Below, piece by piece: positions 34,409-45,830 of a stretch of 64,000 nucleotides of DNA. The position numbers and the translations under genes are program-made. Below the pieces are notes generated by a model that saw only the letters and a list, made by a program, of their open reading frames with translations, had not been told where the DNA came from and ran no database searches. Each line of letters opens with the position of its first letter. Position 1 is the first letter of the stretch. The DNA comes from Verrucomicrobiales bacterium (GTDB lineage: Bacteria > Verrucomicrobiota > Verrucomicrobiia > Limisphaerales > UBA9464): assembly GCA_027488845.1 (NCBI GenBank), contig JAIYBC010000005.1, forward strand, positions 1 through 64,000. The letters run 5' to 3'.

Positions 34409-35488
34409 TCATCCTTCCCTCGGCGGGACGGAGACGCCACTGGTTTCCCGGCCGGCCCGGGCAGGTTCAACATCGGAGTCCCCTCCGCAGGGGTCCGCGG
34501 CCGCGGCGACACCCCGGCCCACACTTTTATGGGGTGCCACCTCGACGCCTGCACCGGACCGGCCGGAATCGGTTCCCGGGATCCATCCGGCGGCCGGGGC
34601 CGGACGGTCGAAGAACTCGACGAAGAGTTCCTCGAGGGAAAGGGGGAAGACGAACACGCGCGTGTTCGGGATCTGCCGGAGCCCGTCGAGCTGGGCGTCG
34701 TCGTCGACGCGGGCGAGGGAGGTCATGACCGGCCCCAGCACCTGGGTGCGGATGGCTCCCGGGATGGAGACACCCTCGGGCGGCTTCGCGCCGTCGAACA
34801 CCACCTGGACCCGCCGCATGGTGCGCTGCCAGTCCTCGACCGCACCTTCCGCCACCAGCCTGCCCCGGTCCATGATGCCGACGTGGGAAGCGAGGCGTTC
34901 CAGGTCCGAGAGCAGGTGGGTGCTGAGCAGGATCGTCGCGCCGTCGCCGTCGGAGAGCACCTCGGTCAGGCAGACGAGCAGCGCGCGGCGTGCGATCGGA
35001 TCCAGTCCGGCGGCGGGTTCGTCGAGGATGAGCACCTCCGGCCTGGCGGAAAGCGCCATGGCGAGCGCGGCGAGGCGTTGGTTGCCGCCGGAGAGCTTCC
35101 CGATCGGACGTTTCCAGGGAAGCTCCCAGCGCCGGGCCAGGGATCGGGCGTGCGCGGAATCCCAGCGGTCGAAGAAGTGCCCCCCGTAGCGGTCGAGGTC
35201 CTCCAAGGCCATCCAGTCCGGGGCCAGGTGCCCCTGGGAGACGTAGGCGACGCGCTGGCGGACCGCCGGCGAGGCCTCCCAGAAGTCGCATCCCAACACC
35301 CGCGCCGACCCGGAATCCGCCCGGAGCAGCCCCATGAGCAGCCGCAAGGTGGTGGTCTTCCCCGCCCCGTTCCTTCCGATCAACCCGTAGACCGCCCCCG
35401 GGGCGATGCACAGGTCCAGGCCGCTCACCGCCACCACGTCCCGTCCGAAGGACTTGGTCAGGTTGCGGGTCTCGATGACGGCGGCCAT
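34409..35488 (-). CDS. ABC transporter ATP-binding protein, YtrB-like
   Basis: 359 residues. Walker A GRNGAGKTT at 38-46, signature LSGGN at 132-136, Walker B VLILDEP at 152-158, H-loop STHLLSD near 187. All catalytic residues are present. The usual C-terminal regulatory domain reaches about residue 290 (FPLSLEELFVEFFDRP). The last 65-70 residues are Gly/Ala/Pro-rich with no family resemblance and may be read-through of former intergenic DNA after loss of a stop codon. The gene begins 16 bp behind the GntR-type regulator, the arrangement of ytr operons. It should energise the permease at 29187-30050. Confidence 0.92.
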   Translation of the reverse strand: MAAVIETRNLTKSFGRDVVAVSGLDLCIAPGAVYGLIGRNGAGKTTTLRLLMGLLRADSGSARVLGCDFWEASPAVRQRVAYVSQGHLAPDWMALEDLDRYGGHFFDRWDSAHARSLARRWELPWKRPIGKLSGGNQRLAALAMALSARPEVLILDEPAAGLDPIARRALLVCLTEVLSDGDGATILLSTHLLSDLERLASHVGIMDRGRLVAEGAVEDWQRTMRRVQVVFDGAKPPEGVSIPGAIRTQVLGPVMTSLARVDDDAQLDGLRQIPNTRVFVFPLSLEELFVEFFDRPAPAAGWIPGTDSGRSGAGVEVAPHKSVGRGVAAAADPCGGDSDVEPARAGRETSGVSVPPREG

Positions 35489-35504
35489 GGGCGGTCCTCC
35501 GGCT

Positions 35505-35948
35505 TCATCGTCCGGGGACGACGGTGAACTTGACGGGGGTCTCGTCGGCGGAGGGCGACGGGTTCACGGCGTTCAGCTCCTCCCGCACCACGGTGATCAC
35601 CCGCGGCGGGGTCACCTGGAGCTGCGTCGCCTCCACCGCCAGCTGTTTGGCGCTGCGGCGCAGGGCCACCTCCTGCTCCTCCCGGGTGATCGCCTTCGCC
35701 CGGCCGGACACGAACGCCCCCTTGCCATGGCGCATCTCGATCACTCCGTCCCGCTCCAGTTCCGTGTAGGCCTTGACCACCGTGGTCGGATTCACGGTCA
35801 AGGCGGAGGCCAACTCGCGGATCGACGGAAGCTGGTCGCCCTGCCTCAACGTCCCGCCGGCGACGTAGTACTTCACCTGATCCATCATCTGCCGGTAGAC
35901 CGGCACACCCGAGCGCTCGTCGATCTGGAAATGGAGACGGTGGATCAT
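35505..35948 (-). CDS. GntR-family repressor, YtrA type
   Basis: 147 residues. The winged-helix domain occupies about residues 5-75: VPVYRQMMDQVKYYVAGG, DQLPSIRELASALTVNPTTV (recognition helix) and AYTELERDGVIEMRHGKGAF. The C-terminal part is a short helical dimerisation region, as in the YtrA subfamily, with no effector domain. YtrA regulators repress ABC transporter operons and are de-repressed by cell-wall-active antibiotics in Firmicutes; the inducer here is unknown. ATG 35948 is preferred over GTG 35996 because the latter would lie before the transcription start predicted from the promoter at 35983-36010. First gene of the operon. Confidence 0.92.
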   Translation of the reverse strand: MIHRLHFQIDERSGVPVYRQMMDQVKYYVAGGTLRQGDQLPSIRELASALTVNPTTVVKAYTELERDGVIEMRHGKGAFVSGRAKAITREEQEVALRRSAKQLAVEATQLQVTPPRVITVVREELNAVNPSPSADETPVKFTVVPGR

Positions 35949-35982
35949 GGCGGAAGCGACGATGGCGGGGTTGACTGTCTGT

Positions 35983-36010
35983 ATGATAACACCCAAACAG
36001 GGAATGTCAA
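35983..36010 (-). promoter_or_regulatory. Sigma-70 promoter of the YtrA/ABC operon
   Basis: On the minus strand, TTGACA (36005-36010, all six consensus bases) is followed after 16 bp by TATCAT (35983-35988, five of six). This predicts transcription from about 35975 and a leader of about 27 nt to ATG 35948. An inverted CTGT-N14-ACAG lies across the -10 region and spacer and could be the regulator's own operator. Confidence 0.75.
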
Positions 36011-36046
36011 TCGGACGGGATCACGGAAGGCCGGGACGGCTGGGTG

Positions 36047-36472
36047 TCAGGCTGGGCCGGCGGCCTCCGCACCGCGGTTCAGACCGTCGCGGACGATGGC
36101 GTATTCGTAGGAGGTGATCTCGAAGGGGTTGCCGTCGGGATCCTGGAAGTAGAGGGACCAGGAGACCTGATGGTCGACGGGCTCCGGCGGCGAATGGAGC
36201 TCGTCCCGGAGGTGCCGAAGCCAAGGGATGAAGACGGTTCCGGAGACCCGGAAGGCCAGGGTCGTGCGGCCGTTGCCGATCGGACGTTCGAAGAGCGACA
36301 GGTGGACCGAGCCGTCCCCGTTGCGGACGACCAGCGGACCGCCGTCACGCATCCAGAAAGCCAAGGCGGGATCCCGGTGGAGCCCGAGGACGCGGGCGTA
36401 CCAGGATTCGGCGGCGGCGCGGTCGGACACGTGCACGTGGAAGTGGTCGATGTCCGCGAGTGGGGGCGTCAT
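36047..36472 (-). CDS. VOC (glyoxalase-like) family protein
   Basis: 141 residues forming one beta-alpha-beta-beta-beta pair. DIDHFHVHVSDRAAAESWY is the first metal-ligand strand and helix, and SLYFQDPDGNPFEITSYE the last strand with its glutamate ligand. The family includes lyases, dioxygenases and antibiotic-binding proteins, so the reaction cannot be assigned. It is cytoplasmic and apparently single; it ends 37 bp upstream of the YtrA promoter. Confidence 0.88.
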   Translation of the reverse strand: MTPPLADIDHFHVHVSDRAAAESWYARVLGLHRDPALAFWMRDGGPLVVRNGDGSVHLSLFERPIGNGRTTLAFRVSGTVFIPWLRHLRDELHSPPEPVDHQVSWSLYFQDPDGNPFEITSYEYAIVRDGLNRGAEAAGPA

Positions 36473-36534
36473 GGAAACCTACTGCATGAAGGCGCCGGGC
36501 TTGGGTCGGACCCTGCCGGTGCGGGATGGCGGGC

Positions 36535-37917
36535 CTACTTGGCGCCGGCGCCGCTGAAGACGGCCGGGATCGTCCGCAGGAGGATCCGGATGTCGAGCCA
36601 GAGCGACCAGTTGTCGATGTACTCGAGGTCGAGGCGGACCCATTCCTTGAAGTCGCTGACGTTGTTCCGGCCGCTGACCTGCCAGAGGCAGGTGAGACCC
36701 GGCTTCACGCTGAGGCGGCGGCGATGGGCGAAGTCGTCGAAACGGGCGACCTCGTCGACCGGCAGCGGGCGGGGCCCGACGAGGCTCATCTCGCCACGGA
36801 AGACGTTCCAAAGCTGGGGCAGCTCGTCGATCGACCACTTGCGGAGGAAGCGTCCGACACGGGTGACGCGGGGGTCGTTGGTCACCTTGAACACCGGCCC
36901 GCTCATCTCGTTGAGGGCCGCCAGCTCCTGCTTCAGCTGCTCCGCGTTGGTCACCATCGTGCGGAACTTCAGCATCATGAAGGGATGCCCGTTCAGGCCC
37001 GCCCGACGCTGGCGGAACAGGATCGGACCCGGGGAACTGACCTTCACCGCGATGGCGGCGAACAGGAACAGGGGCGAAGCCGCCAGGAGCAGCGCGATGG
37101 AGCCGAAGAAGTCGATGACGCCCTTGGCGAGCGACTGCCACGTCTGCTCGGGGCCGGTGCGGAACACCAGGACCGGGTGGCCGGCGAGTTCGTCGACGCT
37201 CGTCTGCGAAAGGCGGGTCTGGAAGAAGTCCGCGTGCATCCAGACCTCGACCCCCTCGAGTTCGCAGACCTGGACGATCTTCTCGATCTGGCCGAACAGG
37301 ATGTGCCTTGGGGCGACGAGGACCGCGTTGGCGGCATGCTCATGCAGCAGGAGCGCCAATTCCTCGGTACGGGCCCGGGTAGGATCGAGCCGCGCCACCA
37401 CCTGGACATCTCCGATGGCGTTGAGCTTCAAGGCCTCACCGAGGCGTTCCAGGTCACGGTCGCCGCCCAGCAGGATCACCCGGCGGCGGGCGCCACGGTC
37501 ACCGAGGCGGGCATGGGTCCAGAGCCGGATCGCCTCCTCCTTCACCACCATGGTGACCACGATCATGGGCAGGAACAGCGAGACGACGCCGCGGGCAACC
37601 TCCTGCTTGAAGAGGAACATGGCCACGATGATGGCCAGCGACATCCAGGCCGATCCGCGGAGGATCTGGGCCAACGTCTGGCGCCGCGAAGCCAGGAGCG
37701 GACGGCGGTAGAAACCCTGGAGCTCCAACAGCGGGGGCGTCAACGGCACCACCACCAGCAGCAGCCACTGGTACTGGGCGAACGGACCGATCATCGACTG
37801 CTTGTCCAACTGCGGGAGCGAGCGGACGAAGTGGGCCAGCCAGAACATCGCCCCGAATAGCGCGGCATCGGCCAGGGCGTGGATCTTGGTCTGAAGTTGG
37901 CGCTGGCGGAGCAGCAT
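36535..37917 (-). CDS. Exopolysaccharide polyprenyl glycosylphosphotransferase
   Basis: 460 residues. The N-terminal membrane region (about 1-140) has four or five segments. A CoA-binding-like middle ([27 protein letters not shown]) is followed by a further membrane segment ([19 protein letters not shown]). The C-terminal sugar-transferase domain carries [20 protein letters not shown] and [18 protein letters not shown], plus LVGPRP. It transfers a sugar phosphate to undecaprenyl phosphate and so starts a repeat unit of surface polysaccharide. No other assembly genes are adjacent. A possible promoter is at 37929-37957. Confidence 0.93.
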   Translation of the reverse strand: MLLRQRQLQTKIHALADAALFGAMFWLAHFVRSLPQLDKQSMIGPFAQYQWLLLVVVPLTPPLLELQGFYRRPLLASRRQTLAQILRGSAWMSLAIIVAMFLFKQEVARGVVSLFLPMIVVTMVVKEEAIRLWTHARLGDRGARRRVILLGGDRDLERLGEALKLNAIGDVQVVARLDPTRARTEELALLLHEHAANAVLVAPRHILFGQIEKIVQVCELEGVEVWMHADFFQTRLSQTSVDELAGHPVLVFRTGPEQTWQSLAKGVIDFFGSIALLLAASPLFLFAAIAVKVSSPGPILFRQRRAGLNGHPFMMLKFRTMVTNAEQLKQELAALNEMSGPVFKVTNDPRVTRVGRFLRKWSIDELPQLWNVFRGEMSLVGPRPLPVDEVARFDDFAHRRRLSVKPGLTCLWQVSGRNNVSDFKEWVRLDLEYIDNWSLWLDIRILLRTIPAVFSGAGAK

Positions 37918-37928
37918 CGTGTGGTGTG

Positions 37929-37957
37929 TGTGTATTCGGATCCGGGGTCCCTGTTAA
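37929..37957 (-). promoter_or_regulatory. Possible promoter of the sugar transferase gene
   Basis: On the minus strand TTAACA (37952-37957) and TACACA (37929-37934) are 17 bp apart. The -10 lies within a GT-rich run and the leader would be under 10 nt, so confidence is low. The rest of the 288-bp gap to the divergent isomerase gene shows nothing distinct. Confidence 0.3.
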
Positions 37958-38205
37958 GAAGCAAAACGGCGACCCCGCGCCGCCGGGAAGGCGAACCCAC
38001 CCCTTCCCGACGGCCCGGACCGGCGGTTTCCCGACGGACAGACCCCGGCGTTCCGGCGTTCACATTTCTTCCGGAAACACCCGGTCCGGCCCGATCCCAC
38101 GACGCATCGGACCGCCGGGGGAGCCCGACGGGGAATGCACCCGGCCACCGGCCATTTTCCCCTTTGGCAGCCTTCGGTCGCGTCCTACGGTCGTCCCCGA
38201 CGCGC

Positions 38206-39795
38206 ATGACTCCGCCCAAAGCCGCCCTCTGGTCCCGGTTCCAAAGACACCTCCTCGAGTGCCCGTCCATCGGACTGTCCCTCGACATCAGCCGGGTCAA
38301 CTTCCCGGACGACTTCCACGCCCGCATGGAACGTCCGATGCAGAAGGCGCTGATCGCGATGGCCGAACTGGAGAAGGGCGGCATCGCCAACCCGGATGAA
38401 CGCCGCATGGTGGGCCACTACTGGCTGCGCAACCCGGCGCTCGCGCCGACCCGGACGCTCGCCGACGAGATCGGGCGGACCTTGGCCGACATCAAGTCCT
38501 TCACCACCGAGGTCCACGCCGGACGCATCGCGGGTGCGCATGGCCCCTTCGAGACCGTCCTCGTCATCGGCATCGGCGGTTCCGCGCTCGGACCCCAGTT
38601 CGTCTCCCGGGCGCTGGGCCAGCCGAAGTCCGACCGGCTCCGGCCGCTGTTCTTCGACAACACGGACCCCGACGGCATGGACCGGGTCCTGGCGGAACTC
38701 GACGGGAAGCTGGGACGGACGTTGGCGGTGGTGATCTCGAAGTCCGGCGGGACTCCCGAGACGCGGAACGGCATGCTCGAGGCCAAGGCGGCCTTCGAGC
38801 GTGCCGGACTCGACTTCGCCCGGCACGCCGTCGCCATCACCGGAACCGGCAGCGCCATGCACAAGGTCGCGGTCGCCGGCGGCTGGCTGAAGACCTTCCC
38901 GATGTGGGACTGGGTCGGTGGACGCACCAGCGAACTCAGCGCCGTCGGACTCCTTCCAGCCGCGCTGCAGGGCCTCGACATCGACGGCCTGCTCGACGGC
39001 GCCCGCATGGCCGACGACGTCACGCGCACCCAGGTCACCCGCGACAACCCGGCCGCCCAGCTGGCGTTGATGTGGTACTTCGTGGGCGAAGGGCGCGGCG
39101 CGAAGGACATGGTCGTCCTGCCCTACAAGGACCGCCTCGAGCTGTTCTCCAAGTACCTCCAGCAGCTCGTGATGGAATCGTTGGGCAAGGAGCTCGACCT
39201 CGACGGCCGCATCGTCAACCAAGGCCTCGCGGTGTACGGCAACAAGGGTTCCACCGACCAGCACGCGTACGTCCAACAGCTGCGCGAGGGCGTGGCCAAC
39301 TTCTTCGCGGTGTTCATCGAGGTGCTCAAGGACCGCGACGGCTCCAGCATCGAGGTCGAACCCGGCGCCACCAGCGGCGACTTCCTCAACGGCTTCCTCT
39401 TGGGCACCCGCAGCGCCCTGTACGAGAACGGCCGCCAGAGCATCACGCTCACCGTCAACGAGGTCTCGGCGTTCTCCGTGGGCATGCTCATCGCCCTCTT
39501 CGAACGCGCCGTCGGCCTGTACGCCACGCTGGTGAACATCAACGCCTACCACCAGCCCGGCGTGGAGGCCGGCAAGAAGGCCGCGGCCGCGGTGCTTTCG
39601 ATCCAGCAGAAGCTCGTGTCCCATCTCCACGCCAACGCCGACCGGACGTTCAACGCGGACGACCTCGCCGCCGGCATCGGGGATCCGGACGCCGCGGAGA
39701 CGGTCTTCAAGATCGCCACCCATCTTGCCGCCAACGGCCGCGGGGTGAAGTCCGCCGGCGGCCGCGGCACGGGGACGCTCTTCCAGGCGGCCTGA
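38206..39795 (+). CDS. pgi: Glucose-6-phosphate isomerase
   Basis: 529 residues. It interconverts glucose 6-phosphate and fructose 6-phosphate. Visible motifs are [28 protein letters not shown] (phosphate binding), [16 protein letters not shown] in place of the usual GGRYS signature, [11 protein letters not shown]-like [15 protein letters not shown] near the C-terminal third, and [12 protein letters not shown] with the conserved lysine. The length is normal. The start is ATG 38206 (MTPPKAALW); the frame is open upstream without homology. It is convergent with recD, with 18 bp between stops. It stands alone. Confidence 0.93.
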   Translation: MTPPKAALWSRFQRHLLECPSIGLSLDISRVNFPDDFHARMERPMQKALIAMAELEKGGIANPDERRMVGHYWLRNPALAPTRTLADEIGRTLADIKSFTTEVHAGRIAGAHGPFETVLVIGIGGSALGPQFVSRALGQPKSDRLRPLFFDNTDPDGMDRVLAELDGKLGRTLAVVISKSGGTPETRNGMLEAKAAFERAGLDFARHAVAITGTGSAMHKVAVAGGWLKTFPMWDWVGGRTSELSAVGLLPAALQGLDIDGLLDGARMADDVTRTQVTRDNPAAQLALMWYFVGEGRGAKDMVVLPYKDRLELFSKYLQQLVMESLGKELDLDGRIVNQGLAVYGNKGSTDQHAYVQQLREGVANFFAVFIEVLKDRDGSSIEVEPGATSGDFLNGFLLGTRSALYENGRQSITLTVNEVSAFSVGMLIALFERAVGLYATLVNINAYHQPGVEAGKKAAAAVLSIQQKLVSHLHANADRTFNADDLAAGIGDPDAAETVFKIATHLAANGRGVKSAGGRGTGTLFQAA

Positions 39796-39813
39796 CGGTC
39801 TCCGGTACGCCGC

Positions 39814-41679
39814 TCAGGCGAGCAACCCGCCCAGGCGGGTTTCCCTCCTGGAACGGGTCGCGACCGCCCGTTCCAGGATGCCTTCCTGGGCCCAGACGGT
39901 CACGGACCGACGGGCCCGGGTGAGGCCGGTGTAGACCAACTCCCGGGTCAGCAGGCGTCCGGGTCCTTCCCAGAACGCCTTCCCGCCGGCCGATCCCGGG
40001 GACGGCGACGGCAGCAGCATCAGCACCCGGTCGAACTCCGATCCCTGGCTCTTGTGCACGGTCAGGGCGAACGCGGTCTCATGGGCCGGCAACCGCGACG
40101 GGGGAAGCCTCAGGGCGCCGCCCTGGAACAGGACTTCCAAGCCATCCTCGCCCGGCCAGAAGAGTCCAAGGTCGCCGTTCGAGACGCCCAACGACGGATC
40201 GTTCACCGTCACCATCACCTGGAGTCCCGCGAAGTGGCCGCCGCGTCGGGCCAACCCCTGCTCCGCGAGGATGTCCAAGACCGCCTCGTTGACCGATTCC
40301 ACCCCGTGCGGACCTTCGCGGACCGCACACAGGATGCGGAACCGTTCCATCCGACGGAACGCCTCGGCGGCATCCCCGGCCTCGAACACCGCGCGCCATC
40401 CGTCCAATACGGGTCCACGCAGCGCCGGACGCAGACGTCCGGTCGGAGGCAGGCCTTCCTGGACGAAGTCCGAAGCCGCGCCCGGGGCGGGAACCATGCC
40501 CCGGCGGACGGCCTCGGCGGCCTGGTACAGGCCGCCGCCGGCCATGAAGCGCCGGTTCCGGACCAATCCCACCCGCCGGCCCAGGAACGGATCCGCCAGA
40601 CGCTCCGGCGCGGATTCCACGGCCTCGGAAGGAAGCCGGTTCCCCGTCGCCGACTCCCAGGCGTCCGCGAAGGACTTCGGGAACCGGGAGACCCTGTCCG
40701 GCGGACAGAGATCCGCGAGGACCGCACCGGGTTCCACCGAGGGAAGCTGGTCGGGGTCGCCCACGAGCACCAACTGCGTCTCCGGGGTCAGCGCCTGGAG
40801 CAACCGCCGCATCAGGACCACGTCCACCATGCTCGCCTCGTCGACGACGACGATGTCGGCCTCGACCGGGGACTCCGCACCGTGGCGGAAGCGGGTGCCG
40901 TCGGCGGAGGCGCCGAGGAGGCGGTGGATCGTCCGCACGGTCCGCGGCAGCGCATCGCGTACGGATGCGTCGCACGGAAGCCGTTCGCGGGTGCGGGCCA
41001 TGGATTCCTCGAGCCGCGCGGCGGCCTTGCCGGTGGGAGCGCAGACGGCGATCCGAAGCGGCGTCGGCCCGGACTGCTCCAGCCGCAGCGCCAGCAGGTA
41101 CACCACCGAATGGGTCTTGCCGGTGCCGGGGCCGCCCGAGAGGAAAAGGCATCGGCTGCGCAAGGCGGCGAAGGCGGCCACCGCCTGCCAGTCCGTCTGC
41201 GCGCCGCCGCATTCCGGGAAGTAGCGCCGCAACGCCTCTGCGGGGTTCCATGCGGGATTCGCCGCGGCGGCAAGCCCGACGGCCCGGGTCTTCAACGCGG
41301 AGGCCACGAAGGCCTCGGCCCGCTCCAGCCGATGCAGGCTGACCCGTCCGTCGGCGTCGATCACCAGCGGGAGATCCATGCCGGGCGTGCCGACCACGCT
41401 CGGAACCGACCTCAGCCGACCGAGCCAGTCCGTGCCCCCGGGAAGGGCGACCGAAACCTCGGCGCCCGTGGGATCCGTGCCGTGCAGGATGCGGCCTCCC
41501 TCATCCTCGGGACGGAACGCCGTGTGACCCTCACGGGCCCGTAGCGCGGCGAACGCACCGGCAAGTCCCACCGCCTCGGCGGCGGCCGGATCGGCGCCGG
41601 ATTCCGCGGAGAGACGCGCCAACAGCGCCGCCAGGTGGCGTTCGATGTCGGTGAACAGGGCTCGCGGGAGGGGCTCCAC
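39814..41679 (-). CDS. recD: Exodeoxyribonuclease V alpha subunit RecD (orphan)
   Basis: 621 residues. Superfamily 1 helicase motifs are in order: SGGPGTGKTHS (I, residues 181-191), CAPTGKAAARLEE (Ia), IVVVDEASMVDVVLM (II), LVLVGDPDQLPSVEPGA (III), LTVHKSQGSEFDRVL (V) and RELVYTGLTRARRSVTVW (VI). An N-terminal domain of about 150 residues matches RecD rather than RecD2. RecD drives the fast strand of RecBCD. recB and recC are usually upstream, but here a VapBC pair precedes it. Start is GTG 41679, the first possible start after an in-frame TGA. Confidence 0.93.
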   Translation of the reverse strand: MEPLPRALFTDIERHLAALLARLSAESGADPAAAEAVGLAGAFAALRAREGHTAFRPEDEGGRILHGTDPTGAEVSVALPGGTDWLGRLRSVPSVVGTPGMDLPLVIDADGRVSLHRLERAEAFVASALKTRAVGLAAAANPAWNPAEALRRYFPECGGAQTDWQAVAAFAALRSRCLFLSGGPGTGKTHSVVYLLALRLEQSGPTPLRIAVCAPTGKAAARLEESMARTRERLPCDASVRDALPRTVRTIHRLLGASADGTRFRHGAESPVEADIVVVDEASMVDVVLMRRLLQALTPETQLVLVGDPDQLPSVEPGAVLADLCPPDRVSRFPKSFADAWESATGNRLPSEAVESAPERLADPFLGRRVGLVRNRRFMAGGGLYQAAEAVRRGMVPAPGAASDFVQEGLPPTGRLRPALRGPVLDGWRAVFEAGDAAEAFRRMERFRILCAVREGPHGVESVNEAVLDILAEQGLARRGGHFAGLQVMVTVNDPSLGVSNGDLGLFWPGEDGLEVLFQGGALRLPPSRLPAHETAFALTVHKSQGSEFDRVLMLLPSPSPGSAGGKAFWEGPGRLLTRELVYTGLTRARRSVTVWAQEGILERAVATRSRRETRLGGLLA

Positions 41680-41742
41680 GGTGACGGATCATGGAACGCC
41701 ACCACCGCGGAGTCCATCCGCCGGAGGACCGCACCGCGGAGG

Positions 41743-42225
41743 CTAGGCGCTCCCGGACGGGGCGGAATCCCGGGTCCAATCCTCGCAGACCAGCCCGGGA
41801 ACCTTGGAGAAGTGGGCGGTGTTGTGGGTCACCAGCACCGCACCGAGCGAAAGGGCATGGGCTCCGATGAGGAGGTCCATAGCACCGATGGGCGTCCCGG
41901 AGGCTTCCAGCTCCTGCCGGACGCTTCCGTACAGGCGGGCCGCATGGACCGCGTCGAAATCGAAGACCTCGAACGGCACGAGGATCTTCCTCATCGCCGA
42001 GGCCTCACGTTCCGGGTTCCCGCTGTTCCGGACGCCGTACTCGAGTTCCGCCACGGAGTTGGCCGAAAGTCCGATCCGATGACCTGCCGACTGGGACGCC
42101 CGGCATCGTTCCAGGATCCTCTCCGCCAAGCCCACGCTCCGGTGCTCCTTCTCGTTCCGGGCCCGAACCAGCTTCAGGCCTCGGACGAGGAGGATCAGCG
42201 TATCGGTGTCCAACAGACGGATCAT
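41743..42225 (-). CDS. vapC: PIN-domain RNase toxin, VapC family
   Basis: 160 residues. Acidic PIN residues are visible in LLDTDTLILLV (Asp6), NSVAELEYGV (Glu) and IGAMDLLIGAHA (Asp), and VLVTHNTAHFSKVPGL is the normal C-terminal strand. It is a VapC-type RNase, different from the toxin at 8386-8820. ATG 42225 overlaps the antitoxin stop as ATGA. It has no relation to recD except position. Confidence 0.92.
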   Translation of the reverse strand: MIRLLDTDTLILLVRGLKLVRARNEKEHRSVGLAERILERCRASQSAGHRIGLSANSVAELEYGVRNSGNPEREASAMRKILVPFEVFDFDAVHAARLYGSVRQELEASGTPIGAMDLLIGAHALSLGAVLVTHNTAHFSKVPGLVCEDWTRDSAPSGSA

Positions 42226-42443
42226 CGAAGGCTTACCCGGGATTCCAAGGGGGGCTGCAACCGCCGCTCCATGAACCCGTCGGGCAGCTCGCGACACCCT
42301 TCGACGAACTCCTCCCAGGGATCACGTTCCATCACCAGGAACCCTTCCGCGGTCTTCTTCAGATGCACCTCGCGGCCTCCGACGCGGAATTCCAAGGGGA
42401 GCCGGATGGCCTGGCTCCGACCATTCATGAACACCTTCGCCAC
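42222..42443 (-). CDS. vapB: AbrB-type antitoxin VapB
   Basis: 73 residues. The N-terminal SpoVT/AbrB swapped-hairpin domain reads KVFMNGRSQAIRLPLEFRV, followed by a short tail (DPWEEFVEGC) that would bind the toxin. Start is GTG 42443 with GAAAG 4 bp in front. Expression is expected to be autorepressed through the palindrome just upstream. Stop and toxin start overlap by 4 bp. Confidence 0.9.
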   Translation of the reverse strand: MAKVFMNGRSQAIRLPLEFRVGGREVHLKKTAEGFLVMERDPWEEFVEGCRELPDGFMERRLQPPLESRVSLR

Positions 42444-42451
42444 GGTCTTTC

Positions 42452-42465
42452 ACGGTATATACCGT
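42452..42465 (-). promoter_or_regulatory. VapB operator and promoter
   Basis: ACGGTATATACCGT is a perfect 14-bp palindrome lying 9 bp before the vapB GTG. Its centre TATATA serves as a -10 box, with TTGTTG 17 bp upstream on the minus strand as a possible -35. A further CCGGTAT half-site is adjacent. A palindrome over the -10 box is the standard arrangement for AbrB-type antitoxin autoregulation. Confidence 0.75.
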
Positions 42466-42672
42466 CCGGTATCGCCATCAACAAGCAGGACGGGGCGAGC
42501 GGCGCCCGTGCAAACACGCGAAGACGCCAATCCGCCGACGGACGCGGGATGCCCGGGACCGAAAATGGCGATGCCACTTCGGAGACGGACTCCTCCGTGG
42601 CCATCCGCGTGCTCCTGTCCCTTCCGGAGCGGGTTGAGGATTTGGCGTACCGATCCCTTCCGCCGTCTGGAC

Positions 42673-45405
<2,733 letters not shown>

Positions 45406-45830
45406 GTTCGAGAAAGTTGTCCGTGGTCGGTGGTCCGATGTCCGTTGTCAGTCGTCCATGGTCCGTGGCCGGTCGTTCATGGCCGGTTTCCGGGGCCGCG
45501 CCGGCCCGCCGGTGGGGCCTCCACCGCCCGAAGCGGGCCCGGCGGCTTTGGGGCGCTCACTTCAAGGCAGGCGGCCGACATACCGGCGCCAAGCCAGGGA
45601 CAACGGGCCACGGACCACGGACGACTGACAACGGACCACAGGCACCGATCACGGGTCCGGAAAACGGAACGCGGAAACTAGGCGACCCGGCCGATGGCGG
45701 GCCAGTGCAAGTTTTCGGGAGTGCCACCCGCCATCCGGCAACGCATCCTCGCCATCTGGCCACCCCGTGCGTGAGTCCGGTTCAGTCCGAACCCATTCTT
45801 GGCGATCTCCACTGCGGAACACCGCCCAAC
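45406..45830. other. Intergenic region holding a 31-bp inverted repeat pair
   Basis: No gene is supported in these 425 bases between divergent alaS and the kinase cluster. It holds the inverted repeat pair at 45440-45470 and 45606-45636; the rest is high-GC sequence without motifs I recognise. Promoters for both flanking genes must be here but are not clear. Confidence 0.6.
45440..45636. repeat. Inverted repeat element of about 197 bp
   Basis: Arms 45440-45470 and 45606-45636 are reverse complements at 30 of 31 positions (GTCCGTTGTCAGTCGTCC followed by TGGTCCGTGGCC). They enclose 135 bp of GC-rich sequence. The arm words recur at 10321-10358 and 14300-14350. It has the shape of a non-autonomous miniature element, but no target duplication is clear. 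Confidence 0.75.

Noticed and set aside
35949-35996. Longer GntR-type regulator starting at GTG 35996
   Set aside because: The codons would lie across the -10 box of a near-consensus promoter, and the family N-terminus begins at ATG 35948.
37921-37934. GT dinucleotide microsatellite as a phase-variation tract
   Set aside because: Only four GT units in a row, in a noncoding leader. Too short to be slippery.
39790-39819. Terminator between the isomerase gene and recD
   Set aside because: GCCTGA and TCAGGC are inverted over both stop codons, but the stem is 6 bp with an 18-base loop and no T tract.
45440-45636. Insertion sequence
   Set aside because: Terminal inverted repeats are present, but only 135 bp lie between them, with no transposase frame.
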